DNA of 64,000 nucleotides. Source: Tumebacillus algifaecis (lineage in GTDB: Bacteria; Bacillota; Bacilli; Tumebacillales; Tumebacillaceae). Shown here piece after piece: positions 8,942 through 18,866 of this stretch (positions within the stretch are counted from its first letter, which is position 1; every line of letters starts with the position of its first letter). Both the position numbers and the translations under genes were made by a program. The DNA lies in the NCBI RefSeq assembly GCF_002243515.1, contig NZ_CP022657.1:2843001-2907000 (forward strand), read 5' to 3'. The notes below the pieces were generated by a model. It saw only the letters and a list, made by a program, of their open reading frames with translations, was not told the DNA's origin and made no database searches.

Positions 8942-8963
8942 AAGAGTGGGTTTCCCCACTCTT
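8942..8963 (-). terminator. Hairpin between polC and rimP, likely polC terminator
   Basis: A perfect 9-bp stem AAGAGTGGG / CCCACTCTT with a 4-base loop lies 65 bases downstream of the polC stop and about 90 bases upstream of rimP. Neither side has a clean U-tract (TTTCGGTTT follows on the minus strand), so termination efficiency is uncertain. Confidence 0.6.
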
Positions 8964-9028
8964 GTCATGTACAGTATTCCACATCATAGCCATACAAATT
9001 ATAGCATGAACAACATTCCCACGCAAGA

Positions 9029-12000
9029 CTAAAACAGGGAGAGCTGGTTGCTCTCAGGCAGTCCTAGCAAGCATCCATGCGATTCGAGCAGTTCGATGAC
9101 CGTCTTAGAAACGCGTGATTTTTCCTGCAAATCCTGAACGGACAAAAACTCACCGATCTTCGCCGCATCCGCAATCGATCGTGCTGCCGATTCGCCACAG
9201 CCAGCCAGTGCACCAAACGGCGGACGCAGTCCATTTTCTTCCTTCACAACCTGAAAACGGGTCGCATCCGACTTGTACAGATCGAGGGGCAAGAACTGAT
9301 AGCCACGCGCCGTCATTTCGCAGGCCATCTCAAGGACTGTGTGCAACGCTTTTTCCTTCGGGGCGGCCTGAAAACCTTTCGCTTCGATTTCTTCGATCTT
9401 CGCCACGATCGCGTCGTATCCCTTGCTCATCACTTCGAGGTCAAAATCGTCGGCGCGTACGGAGAAATACGTAGCATAAAATTCCAACGGATAGTGGACT
9501 TTAAAGTAAGCGATCCGCACCGCCATCAAGACGTAAGCGGTAGCATGCGCCTTCGGGAACATGTACTTGATCTGCTTGCAAGACCAAATGTACCAGTCCG
9601 GCACTTTGTGCTTCTTCATCTCTTCTTCCATCTCCGGCGTCAGACCCTTACCTTTGCGCACGCTCTCCATGATTTTAAAGGCGAATGAAGGTTCAAGTCC
9701 GGCGTAGATCAGGTAGACCATGATGTCATCGCGGCAACCGATGACATCTTTCAGTTTGCAAACGCCTTTTTGAATCAGGGACTGCGCATTGTTCAGCCAG
9801 ACGTCCGTCCCGTGCGACAGACCTGAAATCTGCAAAAGCTCGGAGAATGTGCTCGGCTTGGTATCTTCGAGCATCTGACGAACAAACTTGGTACCGAATT
9901 CCGGAATACCGTAGGTGCCTGTCTTGGAGCGGATGCGCTGTGGCGTGACCGGTTGCTCCGCATCGATCGTCAGCGCTTCGGTGCCAGCAAAGAGCGACAT
10001 AACCTTCGGGTCATCGGTCGGAATCTTTTTCGGATCAAGACCTGTCAAGTCTTGAAGCATGCGGATGACCGTTGGATCATCGTGCCCCAGAATATCAAGT
10101 TTTAGCAGGTTGTCATGAATCGAATGGAAATCAAAGTGTGAAGTTTTCCACTCGGCGTTTTTATCATCTGCCGGAAACTGGATCGGACTGAAATCATAGA
10201 CGTCCATATAATCAGGTACGACGAGAATTCCGCCTGGATGTTGACCTGTGGTGCGCTTGATACCAGTACATCCCTGCACCATGCGTGCCATCTCCGCATT
10301 GCGCAGCGTCCATCCTTTTTCCTCCGCATACTTCTTGACATAACCGAACGCCGTTTTTTCCGCAACGGTTGCAATCGTACCTGCACGATAGACATACTCT
10401 TCCCCGAACAATACTTTGGTGTAGGCGTGCGCCCGCGCTTGGTAATCCCCGGAGAAGTTCAAATCGATATCAGGCACCTTATCCCCTTTAAAACCAAGGA
10501 ACGTTTCAAACGGGATGTCATGTCCGTCTTTTTCTAGCACCTCTCCGCACTCCGGGCAGTTCTTATCTGGCAAGTCAAAACCCGAACCGACCGAACCGTC
10601 CGCGATAAATTCACTGTGCTGGCAAGATGCACAGCGATAGTGCGGCGGCAGCGGGTTGACCTCTGTGATGTCAGACATCGTCGCCACAAAAGAGGAGCCG
10701 ACCGAACCGCGCGAGCCGACGAGATAGCCATCATCGAGCGATTTTTTTACGATCTTATGCGAGATGAGGTAGATGACTGCAAATCCATGTTTGATGATCG
10801 ACGTCAACTCTTTTTCCAAACGCTCTTCCACGATCTTCGGCAATGTCTCGCCATAGAGACGGCGTGCTTTGTCGTAACACATGTCGCGCATATCGTCTTC
10901 TGCGCCTTCGATCTTCGGGGTGTACAGTTGATCTGGAACAGGAGAGACATCCTCGATCAGATCGGCGACAAGGTTGGTGTTGGTGACGACCACCTCTTCG
11001 GCCAAATCCGGCCCGAGGTAGTCGAACGCTGCCAACATCTCATCGGTGCTCATGAAGTGTAGCGGTGGCTGATCCCCCGCATTCGAATCGTTTGTCGCCT
11101 GCAAAAAGACGTCGCGGTAGATCGCATCTTCTGGATTCAGGAAATGCACATCGCCTGTCGCAACAACCGGCTTGCCCAGTTCCTTGCCAACTCTGATGAT
11201 CATCTGCTGGTATTCTTTGACTGACTCCAACGACGAGATCGACTCGTTGCGCAACAGCGGCTTGTAGTGTAACAGCGGCTGAATCTCCAAATAATCGTAG
11301 AACTCCGCGACTCCCTTCAATTCTTCTTCCGTCTTCCCGCGCAAGATCGAGTCGAACACTTCCCCTTGCTGACAGGCCGAGCCGATCAGCAAACCCTCTC
11401 GGTACTTGGTGAGCAAACTGCGCGGTACGCGCGGCACGCGGAAGAAGTATTTGGTGTGCGCCTCTGACACAATCTTGTACAAATTCTTCAAACCCACCTT
11501 ATTTTGCACAAGGATTGTGGCATGGAAGGGACGAATGCGGCTGTAATCGACCTGTCCGTCGTTTTGGTTCAACCGCGACAGACTCGTGTAGGCTTTCTCT
11601 TCCAGATCTTTGAGAATGAATTGGAAAATTTTAGCCAGTGCCACCGTATCGTCAAGCGCACGGTGCGCGTTGACAAGATCGACATCGAATTTCTTCGCAA
11701 GCGTCCCAAGACGATAGTTCTTCTCATGCGGGTAGATCTTGCGTGCGAGCGCTAAAGTATCGAGCACCACGTTTTTCCACGGCTCCATACCAATGCGCTT
11801 GGCGCTGGCTTTCAAAAATCCCAGGTCAAACTCAGCGTTGTGCGCGACCATCACAGCATCCCCGACAAATGCCCGAAAATCGGGCAGCACTTCATTAAGC
11901 TTGCGTTTGCCTTTGACCATATCGTTGGTGATTCGGGTCAGTTCGGTGATCTTAGCGGAGATCGGAACTTCCGGGTCGATCAACTCCGTCCATTCGCTCA

Positions 12001-13390
12001 TGATCTCCAGACCCTTCATCTTGACAGCAGCAATTTCAATCAGTGTGTTTTCGACTGCGTTGAGACCGGTGGTCTCGGTGTCGAACACGACCCATTCGGT
12101 GTTCGCATCGATCGCCACGTCGGTACCGTCCTTTAACTGGAGCACGATCGCCGCCCCATCATCGACCACATACGCTTCAAGTCCAAGCAGACACTTCATG
12201 TTGTTTTTCTTCGCGACACTGTATGCTTCCGGGAACGACTGCACGACACCGTGGTCGGTAACCGCAATCGCCGTGTGTCCCCATTTGGCAGCTTGTCCGT
12301 ACAAATCTTTCACCGATGAGATGCCGTCGAGCGAAGACATCGGCGTATGCAGATGCAGTTCGACCCGCTTTTTCTCCCGTGTATCTTTTCGCGTTGGTTT
12401 CGGTTGTTCAACCAGGTCTTGAATCATCAAGACCAGTTCTTTGGCAAATGTGTCGAACTGCACGGTACCGCGTACTTTTAAGTACATGCCGTCTTTGAGC
12501 AGTTTGAGCACATCCACCTGCTTATCACCTTTGGCAAACGTTTTACAGGAGATCGAGTCTGTATTGTCGGTGATGTTAAATGTATACAATGTGCGCCCCG
12601 AAGCAAGTTCACGGGTTTCCACAGCAAAGATCCGCCCGATCACCGTCACGCGGCGCATTTCATCCTGAATTTCTTTCAAACGGGTCGGCTCGTCGTCGAT
12701 CGGATAGCCCAGTTCGATTTTTTCCGGAGGCGCACCGTCCGTTTTGCTGCCTTTCTGTGCTTCCTGACGCTTCTCTTCCTCGGCTGCTACGGCCGCTTTC
12801 TGTCCCTCGATGCGATCTTGTTCCTCGACGAGGGAACGGAAATTTTCAAACGCTTCTGTGCGCTTGCTTTCGTCCGTGTACAGTTGGATGATCAACGGCA
12901 GGCTGAGATGTTCTTTCAACCAATGGGCCAAGCGCTCATCGTACTGCTTTTGTTTGATGCGACTAACCACAACGTCAGATGTGATCGGTACGCGAATCGC
13001 GCGTTCGTCGAGCAACAGACGCGCCGCTTCTTTGAGTTCCGCTTTTAAAGAAATGTCTTCACCGAGCACCTGATCGACAGCCAGCGCCCAGTAGTCACGG
13101 ACGCGCTCCAGCACATCCGTCTCTTCGCTTGTATACTCAAAACGCAAGTTCACTTGTTGTGCCACACCCGCAAAGTACGATTGAAACGCCTCTTGCACCC
13201 GTGCATAAGCCGCGACCGGAATACGCTGTGGCAACTGTACTTTAGCGGTGACAGAACGCTCTTTTTTATTCACAACCGCACGCCCTGCCAACTGTCCGTG
13301 AGCAAGCTCCTTCACGATCGCTTCTTCCTTAATCCCCAAACGTTCGCATAAAAAAGAGAGACTTTGCCCATTCATATCCACAAGACTCAT
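9029..13390 (-). CDS. polC: DNA polymerase III subunit alpha, PolC type
   Basis: PolC is the replicative polymerase of low-GC Gram-positives with a built-in proofreading exonuclease. The 1453-residue protein shows an N-terminal domain and an OB-fold segment (about 245-330). A PHP domain begins HLHTPMSS (about 346-353) and is interrupted by the DEDD exonuclease (FDTETTGL, about 436-443, to about 610). The polymerase catalytic core follows, and the zinc-binding cysteines CASC and CPEC are visible. Length and domain order are typical. The ATG at 13390 has a GGGGG site 11 bases upstream; a second ATG five codons later is also possible. Confidence 0.98.
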   Translation of the reverse strand: MSLVDMNGQSLSFLCERLGIKEEAIVKELAHGQLAGRAVVNKKERSVTAKVQLPQRIPVAAYARVQEAFQSYFAGVAQQVNLRFEYTSEETDVLERVRDYWALAVDQVLGEDISLKAELKEAARLLLDERAIRVPITSDVVVSRIKQKQYDERLAHWLKEHLSLPLIIQLYTDESKRTEAFENFRSLVEEQDRIEGQKAAVAAEEEKRQEAQKGSKTDGAPPEKIELGYPIDDEPTRLKEIQDEMRRVTVIGRIFAVETRELASGRTLYTFNITDNTDSISCKTFAKGDKQVDVLKLLKDGMYLKVRGTVQFDTFAKELVLMIQDLVEQPKPTRKDTREKKRVELHLHTPMSSLDGISSVKDLYGQAAKWGHTAIAVTDHGVVQSFPEAYSVAKKNNMKCLLGLEAYVVDDGAAIVLQLKDGTDVAIDANTEWVVFDTETTGLNAVENTLIEIAAVKMKGLEIMSEWTELIDPEVPISAKITELTRITNDMVKGKRKLNEVLPDFRAFVGDAVMVAHNAEFDLGFLKASAKRIGMEPWKNVVLDTLALARKIYPHEKNYRLGTLAKKFDVDLVNAHRALDDTVALAKIFQFILKDLEEKAYTSLSRLNQNDGQVDYSRIRPFHATILVQNKVGLKNLYKIVSEAHTKYFFRVPRVPRSLLTKYREGLLIGSACQQGEVFDSILRGKTEEELKGVAEFYDYLEIQPLLHYKPLLRNESISSLESVKEYQQMIIRVGKELGKPVVATGDVHFLNPEDAIYRDVFLQATNDSNAGDQPPLHFMSTDEMLAAFDYLGPDLAEEVVVTNTNLVADLIEDVSPVPDQLYTPKIEGAEDDMRDMCYDKARRLYGETLPKIVEERLEKELTSIIKHGFAVIYLISHKIVKKSLDDGYLVGSRGSVGSSFVATMSDITEVNPLPPHYRCASCQHSEFIADGSVGSGFDLPDKNCPECGEVLEKDGHDIPFETFLGFKGDKVPDIDLNFSGDYQARAHAYTKVLFGEEYVYRAGTIATVAEKTAFGYVKKYAEEKGWTLRNAEMARMVQGCTGIKRTTGQHPGGILVVPDYMDVYDFSPIQFPADDKNAEWKTSHFDFHSIHDNLLKLDILGHDDPTVIRMLQDLTGLDPKKIPTDDPKVMSLFAGTEALTIDAEQPVTPQRIRSKTGTYGIPEFGTKFVRQMLEDTKPSTFSELLQISGLSHGTDVWLNNAQSLIQKGVCKLKDVIGCRDDIMVYLIYAGLEPSFAFKIMESVRKGKGLTPEMEEEMKKHKVPDWYIWSCKQIKYMFPKAHATAYVLMAVRIAYFKVHYPLEFYATYFSVRADDFDLEVMSKGYDAIVAKIEEIEAKGFQAAPKEKALHTVLEMACEMTARGYQFLPLDLYKSDATRFQVVKEENGLRPPFGALAGCGESAARSIADAAKIGEFLSVQDLQEKSRVSKTVIELLESHGCLLGLPESNQLSLF

Positions 13391-13450
13391 AATGGGAAAA
13401 CCCCCTCGATTGTTATCACTTTGTTTATAAAACGATCAACAGACTAATGC

Positions 13451-14077
13451 CTATGAACGGATCAATACGCGCATGATGTCCCAATACATTTTCATCCTAG
13501 CCATGACCCCTGGCACCAGACCCAATTTTTCCTCTTTCATCCGATGCGTCAACTCATCTAGCGGCACGGCAACCACTTTTAACCCCGCATGGCGAACATG
13601 GCGAGTCAGTGCTACTTCCACTCCATAGCGAGTATGTTCGATCATCGGTAAGGATTCGAGAACTTCACGCCGCACCACGCGCTGACCGGACAGGTTCGGC
13701 GCGACGCGCTGCGCCCAATCGGTAGCAAAACGCCCTGTGCCAAACAGTCCGAGCGACATCGCGGCATCTCCATAAACAACAGGTTCGATCAGACTCCGCA
13801 AATGAGTCTCGCGAAGTCCGATCAAATCTGCATCTAATAGCATCACGTACGGATGGCGCGCACATTTCACGCCCGCCCAAATCGCAGCTCCTTTGCCGCG
13901 GTTGTAATCAAAACGGATCGATTCGACCTGATACTTATTGATTCTATCATAAGTTCCATCGACCGAACCGTCGTCGATCACAACTATTTGTTGGAAATCG
14001 GGCATCTTGACCACGACATCCAGCACCTGCTCAACATTTTCTGCTTCGTTATAAGCCGGGACGATCAAGGTAAGCAA
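13451..14077 (-). CDS. Family 2 glycosyltransferase
   Basis: A 208-residue cytoplasmic GT-A enzyme: LTLIVPAYNEAENV at the start, VVIDDGSVDGT nucleotide-binding motif, then RGKGAAIWAG and the metal-binding region LLDADLIGL. This layout resembles polyprenyl-phosphate sugar transferases and glucosyl-phosphoglycerate synthase-like enzymes, but there is no C-terminal membrane anchor and I cannot name the acceptor. I prefer the TTG at 14077 because AGGAG lies 8 bases upstream; an ATG pair at 14095/14092 has no good site. It lies between proS and polC, where Bacillus has no gene. Confidence 0.85.
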   Translation of the reverse strand: MLTLIVPAYNEAENVEQVLDVVVKMPDFQQIVVIDDGSVDGTYDRINKYQVESIRFDYNRGKGAAIWAGVKCARHPYVMLLDADLIGLRETHLRSLIEPVVYGDAAMSLGLFGTGRFATDWAQRVAPNLSGQRVVRREVLESLPMIEHTRYGVEVALTRHVRHAGLKVVAVPLDELTHRMKEEKLGLVPGVMARMKMYWDIMRVLIRS

Positions 14078-14142
14078 GGTATCACTCCTCATCAAAGAGC
14101 ACCCTGTCTCCTCTCCCTCGATTCTGCCGAAAAGCGCCCCGC

Positions 14143-15861
14143 TTACTGACCGAGTACCAGACCTGTGATCTCCTCGAACGCTTGCTCGATCGACACTTCG
14201 GTCGATTCGCCCGTCTTGCGCACTTTGAATTCAACAATACCTTCGCCTGCGCGCTTGCCGACGGTGACACGCAGCGGAATCCCGATCAGGTCGGAATCTT
14301 TAAATTTAACGCCCGGACGCTCATCACGGTCGTCGATCAACACTTCGATACCTTGCGCCTGCAAACGGCGGTAGAGATTATCTGCAATCGACATCTGCGC
14401 TTCATCTTTCACGTTGACCGGAATGACATGCACATGGAACGGCGCGACCGACAGCGGCCAGATGATGCCGCCTTCATCGTTGTTCTGTTCGATGACCGCA
14501 GCGAGGCAACGCGAGATCCCGATACCGTAGCAACCCATGATAATATCTTGGGCTTTTTGATTTTCATCGAGGTAAGTCGCGCCGATCTTCGACGAGTATT
14601 TCGTACCCAGTTTGAAGATATGGCCGCACTCGATGCCACGATGGAACTCAAGCGTTCCCTCGGTGCAATTCGGACACTTGTCGCCTTCGACCACATTGCG
14701 GATGTCTGCCACTCGATCTGGCGTAAAGTCACGGCCAACCACCACATTGCGAATATGGGTATCCGTTTCGTTGGCTCCAGTGATCCCGTTTGCAACCGCT
14801 GCTGCCGACTTGTCGATCACGATCGTAACGCCTTTCAGTCCGACCGGCCCGATAAAGCCGACCGGAGCACCCAAGGTGCGCTCGATGGTGGTGTCGTTCG
14901 CCATCTCCAAGGTCGTCGCTTCCAGCAAATCTTTCAGTTTCGCTTCGTTGATCTCATGATCGCCGCGCACGATAGCCACGACCGGCTTCCCGTCAGCCAG
15001 ATAGACCAACGTCTTCAGGAAAGCGGATGCTTCCACTCCAAGTGCCGCCACCAGTTGGTCGATCGTCTTGGTATCCGGCGTGTGCAACTTTTCCATCACC
15101 GGAATCTCATCACTCGGTTGCAGACCTGCCGCCGGGGTTTCCGCCGCTTCAGCTTTTTCCAAGTTTGCAGCATAGTCACAGTGCGAGCAGACCGCCACGG
15201 TGTCCTCGCCGACAGCTGCCATCGCCATGAATTCATGGTTTTCACCTTCACCGCCGATTGCGCCTGCGTTTGCTTCGACAGGACGGAAGAACATACCCAG
15301 TCGGGTGAAAATGTTGCTGTAGGCACGATACATCGTTTTATAGGTGACATCAAGATCGTCCCAAGATGTATGGAACGAGTAGGCGTCTTTCATCACAAAC
15401 TCGCGGGCGCGCATCACGCCAAAGCGCGGACGACGTTCATCGCGATATTTGGTTTGAATTTGGAACAGGGTGACCGGGAGCTTTTTGTAAGAAGAAATCT
15501 CTTGTTTGACCAAGCTTGTGATGACTTCTTCGTGCGTCGGACCAAGCACGAAATCGCGTTGATGGCGATCTTTCAGGCGCACCAATTCCGGGCCATAATC
15601 ATCCCACCGACCAGTCTCATGCCAAAGTTCAGCCGGTTGTAGCGCGGAGAACAGCAATTCCTGTGCCCCGGCGCGCTCCATCTCTTCACGTACGATACGC
15701 TCCACTTTTTTCAACACGCGATAACCAAGTGGCAAATATGTATAGATCCCTGAGGCGAGTTGGCGAATGATACCTGCGCGCAACATCAGCCTGTGGCTAG
15801 TAATTTCCGCTTCTTTCGGCACTTCCCTGAGCGTGGGAAGAATCATCTTGTTTTGACGCAT
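14143..15861 (-). CDS. proS: Prolyl-tRNA synthetase (bacterial type)
   Basis: A class II synthetase charging tRNA-Pro. The 572-residue protein has the bacterial arrangement: motif 1 region from [19 protein letters not shown], motif 2 around [17 protein letters not shown], the INS editing domain between motifs 2 and 3 (about 230-390), motif 3 with [11 protein letters not shown], and the anticodon-binding C-terminal domain. The ATG at 15861 is chosen because GGAGG lies 8 bases upstream; an in-frame TTG five codons earlier overlaps that site. In Bacillus proS directly precedes polC; here a glycosyltransferase intervenes. Confidence 0.97.
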   Translation of the reverse strand: MRQNKMILPTLREVPKEAEITSHRLMLRAGIIRQLASGIYTYLPLGYRVLKKVERIVREEMERAGAQELLFSALQPAELWHETGRWDDYGPELVRLKDRHQRDFVLGPTHEEVITSLVKQEISSYKKLPVTLFQIQTKYRDERRPRFGVMRAREFVMKDAYSFHTSWDDLDVTYKTMYRAYSNIFTRLGMFFRPVEANAGAIGGEGENHEFMAMAAVGEDTVAVCSHCDYAANLEKAEAAETPAAGLQPSDEIPVMEKLHTPDTKTIDQLVAALGVEASAFLKTLVYLADGKPVVAIVRGDHEINEAKLKDLLEATTLEMANDTTIERTLGAPVGFIGPVGLKGVTIVIDKSAAAVANGITGANETDTHIRNVVVGRDFTPDRVADIRNVVEGDKCPNCTEGTLEFHRGIECGHIFKLGTKYSSKIGATYLDENQKAQDIIMGCYGIGISRCLAAVIEQNNDEGGIIWPLSVAPFHVHVIPVNVKDEAQMSIADNLYRRLQAQGIEVLIDDRDERPGVKFKDSDLIGIPLRVTVGKRAGEGIVEFKVRKTGESTEVSIEQAFEEITGLVLGQ

Positions 15862-15956
15862 CTTCAGTTCCTCCAAGTCTTATATAACATGATTCTTTAT
15901 TGTAAGGTATTTCGTACCAAAATACAAAGTCTAAGTGCGGGCAACAGAAAACGAAT

Positions 15957-15979
15957 GCCCCAGACCAATGGTCCAGGGC
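15957..15979 (-). terminator. Likely rho-independent terminator of the dehydrogenase/permease unit
   Basis: On the minus strand a 10-bp stem with two G-U pairs (GCCCTGGACC / GGTCTGGGGC) and a 3-base loop is followed by ATTCGTTTTC. It lies 26 bases after the stop of the short-chain dehydrogenase gene and about 95 bases before proS, so it probably separates the two transcripts. Confidence 0.6.
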
Positions 15980-16004
15980 AAATTTTGCATTTCCTTCGAT
16001 CGAG

Positions 16005-16763
16005 TTATTTCGCGGTGATCCCACCGTCACAGACGATGGCGCTTCCGGTCATCGAGGATGACTCGTCCGAGGCGAGGAACAGATTGACATCTGCAATCTC
16101 TTCTGGGCGAATCACCCGGCCGATTGGCTGCACTTCCTCGATCATCTGTTCCAACACAGCACGCCCGCCAAACAGATCGTGATGCGCATCATTGATCGTC
16201 GTATCGACCCAGCCTGGGCATACGCAGTTGACGCGGATGTTGTCTTTGGCAAAATCGAGCGCCATTTGCTTCGTCAACATCAGGATGCCACCTTTTGATG
16301 CCACATAGGCGGACAAGAGCGGTTCCGCCACGAGCGAATTAGCCGAACCGGTGTTGATGATGGAGCCCCCACCCGCTTTTTTTATTTCCGGAATGCCGTA
16401 TTTGGCGGTCAAAAACATCGATTTTACATTGACCTCAAACGTACGATCCCAGATCGCTTCGTCAAGATCGAGCACTGAGCCGGGAATGTTGATACCTGCC
16501 ACGTTGCAGATGACATGCAACGCCCCATAACGCTCCACTGTAAAATGAATCAACGCTTGCACCTCAGCGGATTTCGAAATGTCAGCGCGGTAAAATTCCG
16601 CATGGCCTCCCGCGTCCCGAATCTCCTGCGCCACAGCTGCGCCAGACTCCAGCACGTCGGTCAGCACCACCTGTGCCCCCTCCTGTGCAAAGCGGCGGGC
16701 AGTCGAGGCTCCTATTCCTTGCGCCGCTCCTGTGACAAGCGCGGTTTTCTGTTGAAGTCTCAT
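16005..16763 (-). CDS. SDR-family NAD(P)-dependent oxidoreductase
   Basis: A 252-residue classical short-chain dehydrogenase. The cofactor motif TGAAQGIG is at about 11-18, NVAG (in place of the usual NNAG) at about 87-90, and the catalytic tetrad would be Asn112, Ser140, Tyr153 and Lys157 (YVASK). The acidic Asp at the end of beta-2 (VLTD) suggests NAD rather than NADP. AGGAGGAG precedes the ATG. It lies 39 bases downstream of the APC permease, so the two are probably cotranscribed. The substrate is unknown. Confidence 0.9.
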   Translation of the reverse strand: MRLQQKTALVTGAAQGIGASTARRFAQEGAQVVLTDVLESGAAVAQEIRDAGGHAEFYRADISKSAEVQALIHFTVERYGALHVICNVAGINIPGSVLDLDEAIWDRTFEVNVKSMFLTAKYGIPEIKKAGGGSIINTGSANSLVAEPLLSAYVASKGGILMLTKQMALDFAKDNIRVNCVCPGWVDTTINDAHHDLFGGRAVLEQMIEEVQPIGRVIRPEEIADVNLFLASDESSSMTGSAIVCDGGITAK

Positions 16764-16802
16764 CTGCTGCTCCTCCTTTTCCCATCTGATCGATCTCGCC
16801 CT

Positions 16803-18176
16803 CTACACCTCTTTTAAGGCTGGCGGTACCTCTTTGTAACCTTTTGATTTGAAATATCCGACAAGCACACCGATGAAGAGCCAAGAGAATCCGAGCACAT
16901 AAGTCATCACGTCAAAGCCCATCCAGACAAACAATAGAACCAAAAATCCGATCAGCGGAAACAGCAAGTAGTTGATGATGCCCGCCATGGAACGTTCCTT
17001 CTTGCGGAAGAAGAAATGATACACCACGGTGACGTGCAAAATCATAAACGAGGTTAGCGCTCCGAAGTTGATATACTTGATGATCGTCTCCAGATCTGCA
17101 ACCGCTGCGATCACCACCGATAGCATGGCAACCAAGTATGTCGCATTTGCCGGTGTCTGGTGCTTTGGATGAATCTGCCCCAGGAACTTCGAGAATGGAA
17201 GCAGCTTGTCACGTCCCATCGAGAAGAGAATTCGAGAGATCGCAGCTTGCACCGTCAAAGCGTTCGCAATCCCAACCGCTGCGACACCGACCATGATCCA
17301 CATGAAGTACAAGAATTCTCCGCCAACGATGCGCGTGATGTCGAAGAAAGCCATATCGGGATGGAGATCGGCGTAGTTCGGTTGGACGAGGGCTGCCATG
17401 TAAGCTTGAGCCATGAACAACGCACCGATCAGAACCAATGCAGCGATCGTCGCCTTGCCGACCGTTTTTTTCGGGTTTTTCACCTCTTCTGACAACGTCG
17501 AGATCGAGTCAAAACCGAGAAAACCGAGCACTGCGATCGAGGCTGCCGACGCCAAGAAGCTTAGATTGACCTTGTCCGCTTGATAAAGCGGTGCCAGCGT
17601 AAATCCTCCAGTGCCGCCCCCATCAATAAACACGTACTTGATAGCCAACCAGAGGAACATAAACACGGTGAACAGCTCGACGATCAGGAAAATAAAGTTC
17701 GTCTTGGCAGCCAGTGAAACGCCTCTCACATTGATGTACGTGTTGATGATGAGAAACACGATGACCCAAATATACGAGGGAACTGATGGAATGAGACCAG
17801 AGATCCAAATGCCTGCAAACGAATAGAGCAGAGCGGGGACCAGTATGTAGTCGATGATGATCAACCAGCCCGTCACAAAGCCGATGTGTGGGTTCAGACC
17901 ACGCTGAACGAAAGAATACACCGAACCTGCATATGGGAATTCGGCGCTCATCTTGCTATAAGAAAGCGCTGTGAACAACATCGCTAGAATCCCAACTAAA
18001 TAGACGAGTGGTGTCATGCCGAAGCTGCTCGGCGCGATCATGCCATAGACCTGAGCAGGTGCGATCGGCAGCATTGTCACCAAGCCAAAAATCACAAGAT
18101 CTTTAAATGAGAGCGTTCGTTTTAACTCCTGTTTGTAACCAAGACTACTACCTGATTGCGTCTCCAACTGCGCCAT
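16803..18176 (-). CDS. APC-family amino acid/polyamine permease
   Basis: A 457-residue membrane protein with about 12 hydrophobic segments. It has the APC-family first-helix region (LVIFGLVTMLPIAPAQVYG), the AGSVYSFVQRGLNP segment after helix 2 and FLGFDSISTLSEEVKNPKK in the middle, which is typical of amino acid and putrescine importers. AAGGGGTG precedes the ATG. A 22-codon frame (from ATG GGG GTG) ends two bases before the start and covers its ribosome binding site, which may be chance. The substrate cannot be deduced. Confidence 0.9.
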   Translation of the reverse strand: MAQLETQSGSSLGYKQELKRTLSFKDLVIFGLVTMLPIAPAQVYGMIAPSSFGMTPLVYLVGILAMLFTALSYSKMSAEFPYAGSVYSFVQRGLNPHIGFVTGWLIIIDYILVPALLYSFAGIWISGLIPSVPSYIWVIVFLIINTYINVRGVSLAAKTNFIFLIVELFTVFMFLWLAIKYVFIDGGGTGGFTLAPLYQADKVNLSFLASAASIAVLGFLGFDSISTLSEEVKNPKKTVGKATIAALVLIGALFMAQAYMAALVQPNYADLHPDMAFFDITRIVGGEFLYFMWIMVGVAAVGIANALTVQAAISRILFSMGRDKLLPFSKFLGQIHPKHQTPANATYLVAMLSVVIAAVADLETIIKYINFGALTSFMILHVTVVYHFFFRKKERSMAGIINYLLFPLIGFLVLLFVWMGFDVMTYVLGFSWLFIGVLVGYFKSKGYKEVPPALKEV

Positions 18177-18333
18177 CCCTATACACCCCTTCCGTTACGG
18201 TTTAACTTGCTCCCCCCTACACAAGACTGTACAAGGGTCACCCCCATATTCTCGGAATATTCATTTAAATTCCAATCTTCTATTTTTACATAACTTCGAA
18301 CATCCCGATGGATTTACTTATTATTTTTCGTTC

Positions 18334-18362
18334 ATTATACATTAGCATGCAAAGTTTGTAAC
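18334..18362 (-). promoter_or_regulatory. Candidate sigma-A promoter of the APC permease gene
   Basis: On the minus strand a perfect TATAAT (18334-18339) is preceded after 17 bases by GTTACA, a 4-of-6 match to the -35 consensus. The predicted leader to the permease start is about 150 bases. Confidence 0.45.
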
Positions 18363-18656
18363 CAATTATGTGAGTTTATCCAAAAATTTCTCAAAAATGA
18401 TCCAAAATCAACACATTACACATTAGTTAAATTTCCTATATATAGCGTATCCGATCTTTAATAATGGTTCTTATGAACTAGCGATTTTTCAATCATGGCA
18501 AGGAATAGGAACTACTATCTAGAACTAGAAACACACCAGATATCGGGTCTGATCTTTTTAAAATAATTTATTTATACTTAATTTATTTTCTATTGGTGTG
18601 CTTTGTTCCTGCTTTCCATTACTCCTTAGGTGATCGATTGGGTACAAGATATAAAA

Positions 18657-18704
18657 TTCAAATATTTCAATGTAATTTCAAATATATTCAATCTATCTTA
18701 GTAT
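18657..18704 (+). promoter_or_regulatory. Phased TTCAA repeats with downstream -10: candidate PhoP-controlled promoter
   Basis: TTCAA occurs at 18657, 18666, 18677 and 18687, that is every 9 to 11 bases on the same helix face. In Bacillus, PhoP-activated promoters carry direct repeats close to TT(A/C/T)ACA with an 11-base period placed about -20 to -60. If TAGTAT at 18699-18704 is the -10, the four repeats fall at about -54 to -20. The downstream gene, a secreted glycerophosphodiesterase, is a typical phosphate-starvation target. Repeats match the consensus only partly. Confidence 0.4.
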
Positions 18705-18866
18705 CCTCACCGCACTATTTGATTCTGAGCAATTTTCGCCCACTTTCATGAACCTAAATAATAAGGATTTGAGTACGTATTTATATATTTTCTAAATTAT
18801 TAGAATAGACAAAATATACTCTGATCCTCTAAAGTAAGGGTAAGACATATTGAGGAGTTGGCACTT

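Larger units (their letters stand above)
18177..18866. other. AT-rich intergenic region between two divergent genes
   Basis: This 690-base stretch separates the minus-strand permease gene from the plus-strand glycerophosphodiesterase gene. It is clearly more AT-rich than its surroundings and contains no credible gene on either strand. It holds a candidate promoter for the permease near 18334-18362 and a phased TTCAA array with a possible -10 near 18657-18704 for the phosphodiesterase. The middle part (about 18370-18650) shows nothing I can interpret. Confidence 0.8.

Noticed and set aside
14182-15642. Long open frame (486 codons) on the plus strand opposite proS
   Set aside because: It is entirely antisense to a full-length, well-conserved proS, has no ribosome binding site and gives an Arg/His/Phe/Asp-rich translation typical of shadow frames.
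15862-15956. T-box leader upstream of proS
   Set aside because: The gap is under 100 bases, too short for a T-box, and lacks the conserved T-box sequence.
18370-18650. Possible decayed gene in the AT-rich gap
   Set aside because: All frames are full of stops and no conserved motif could be read; composition alone is not evidence.
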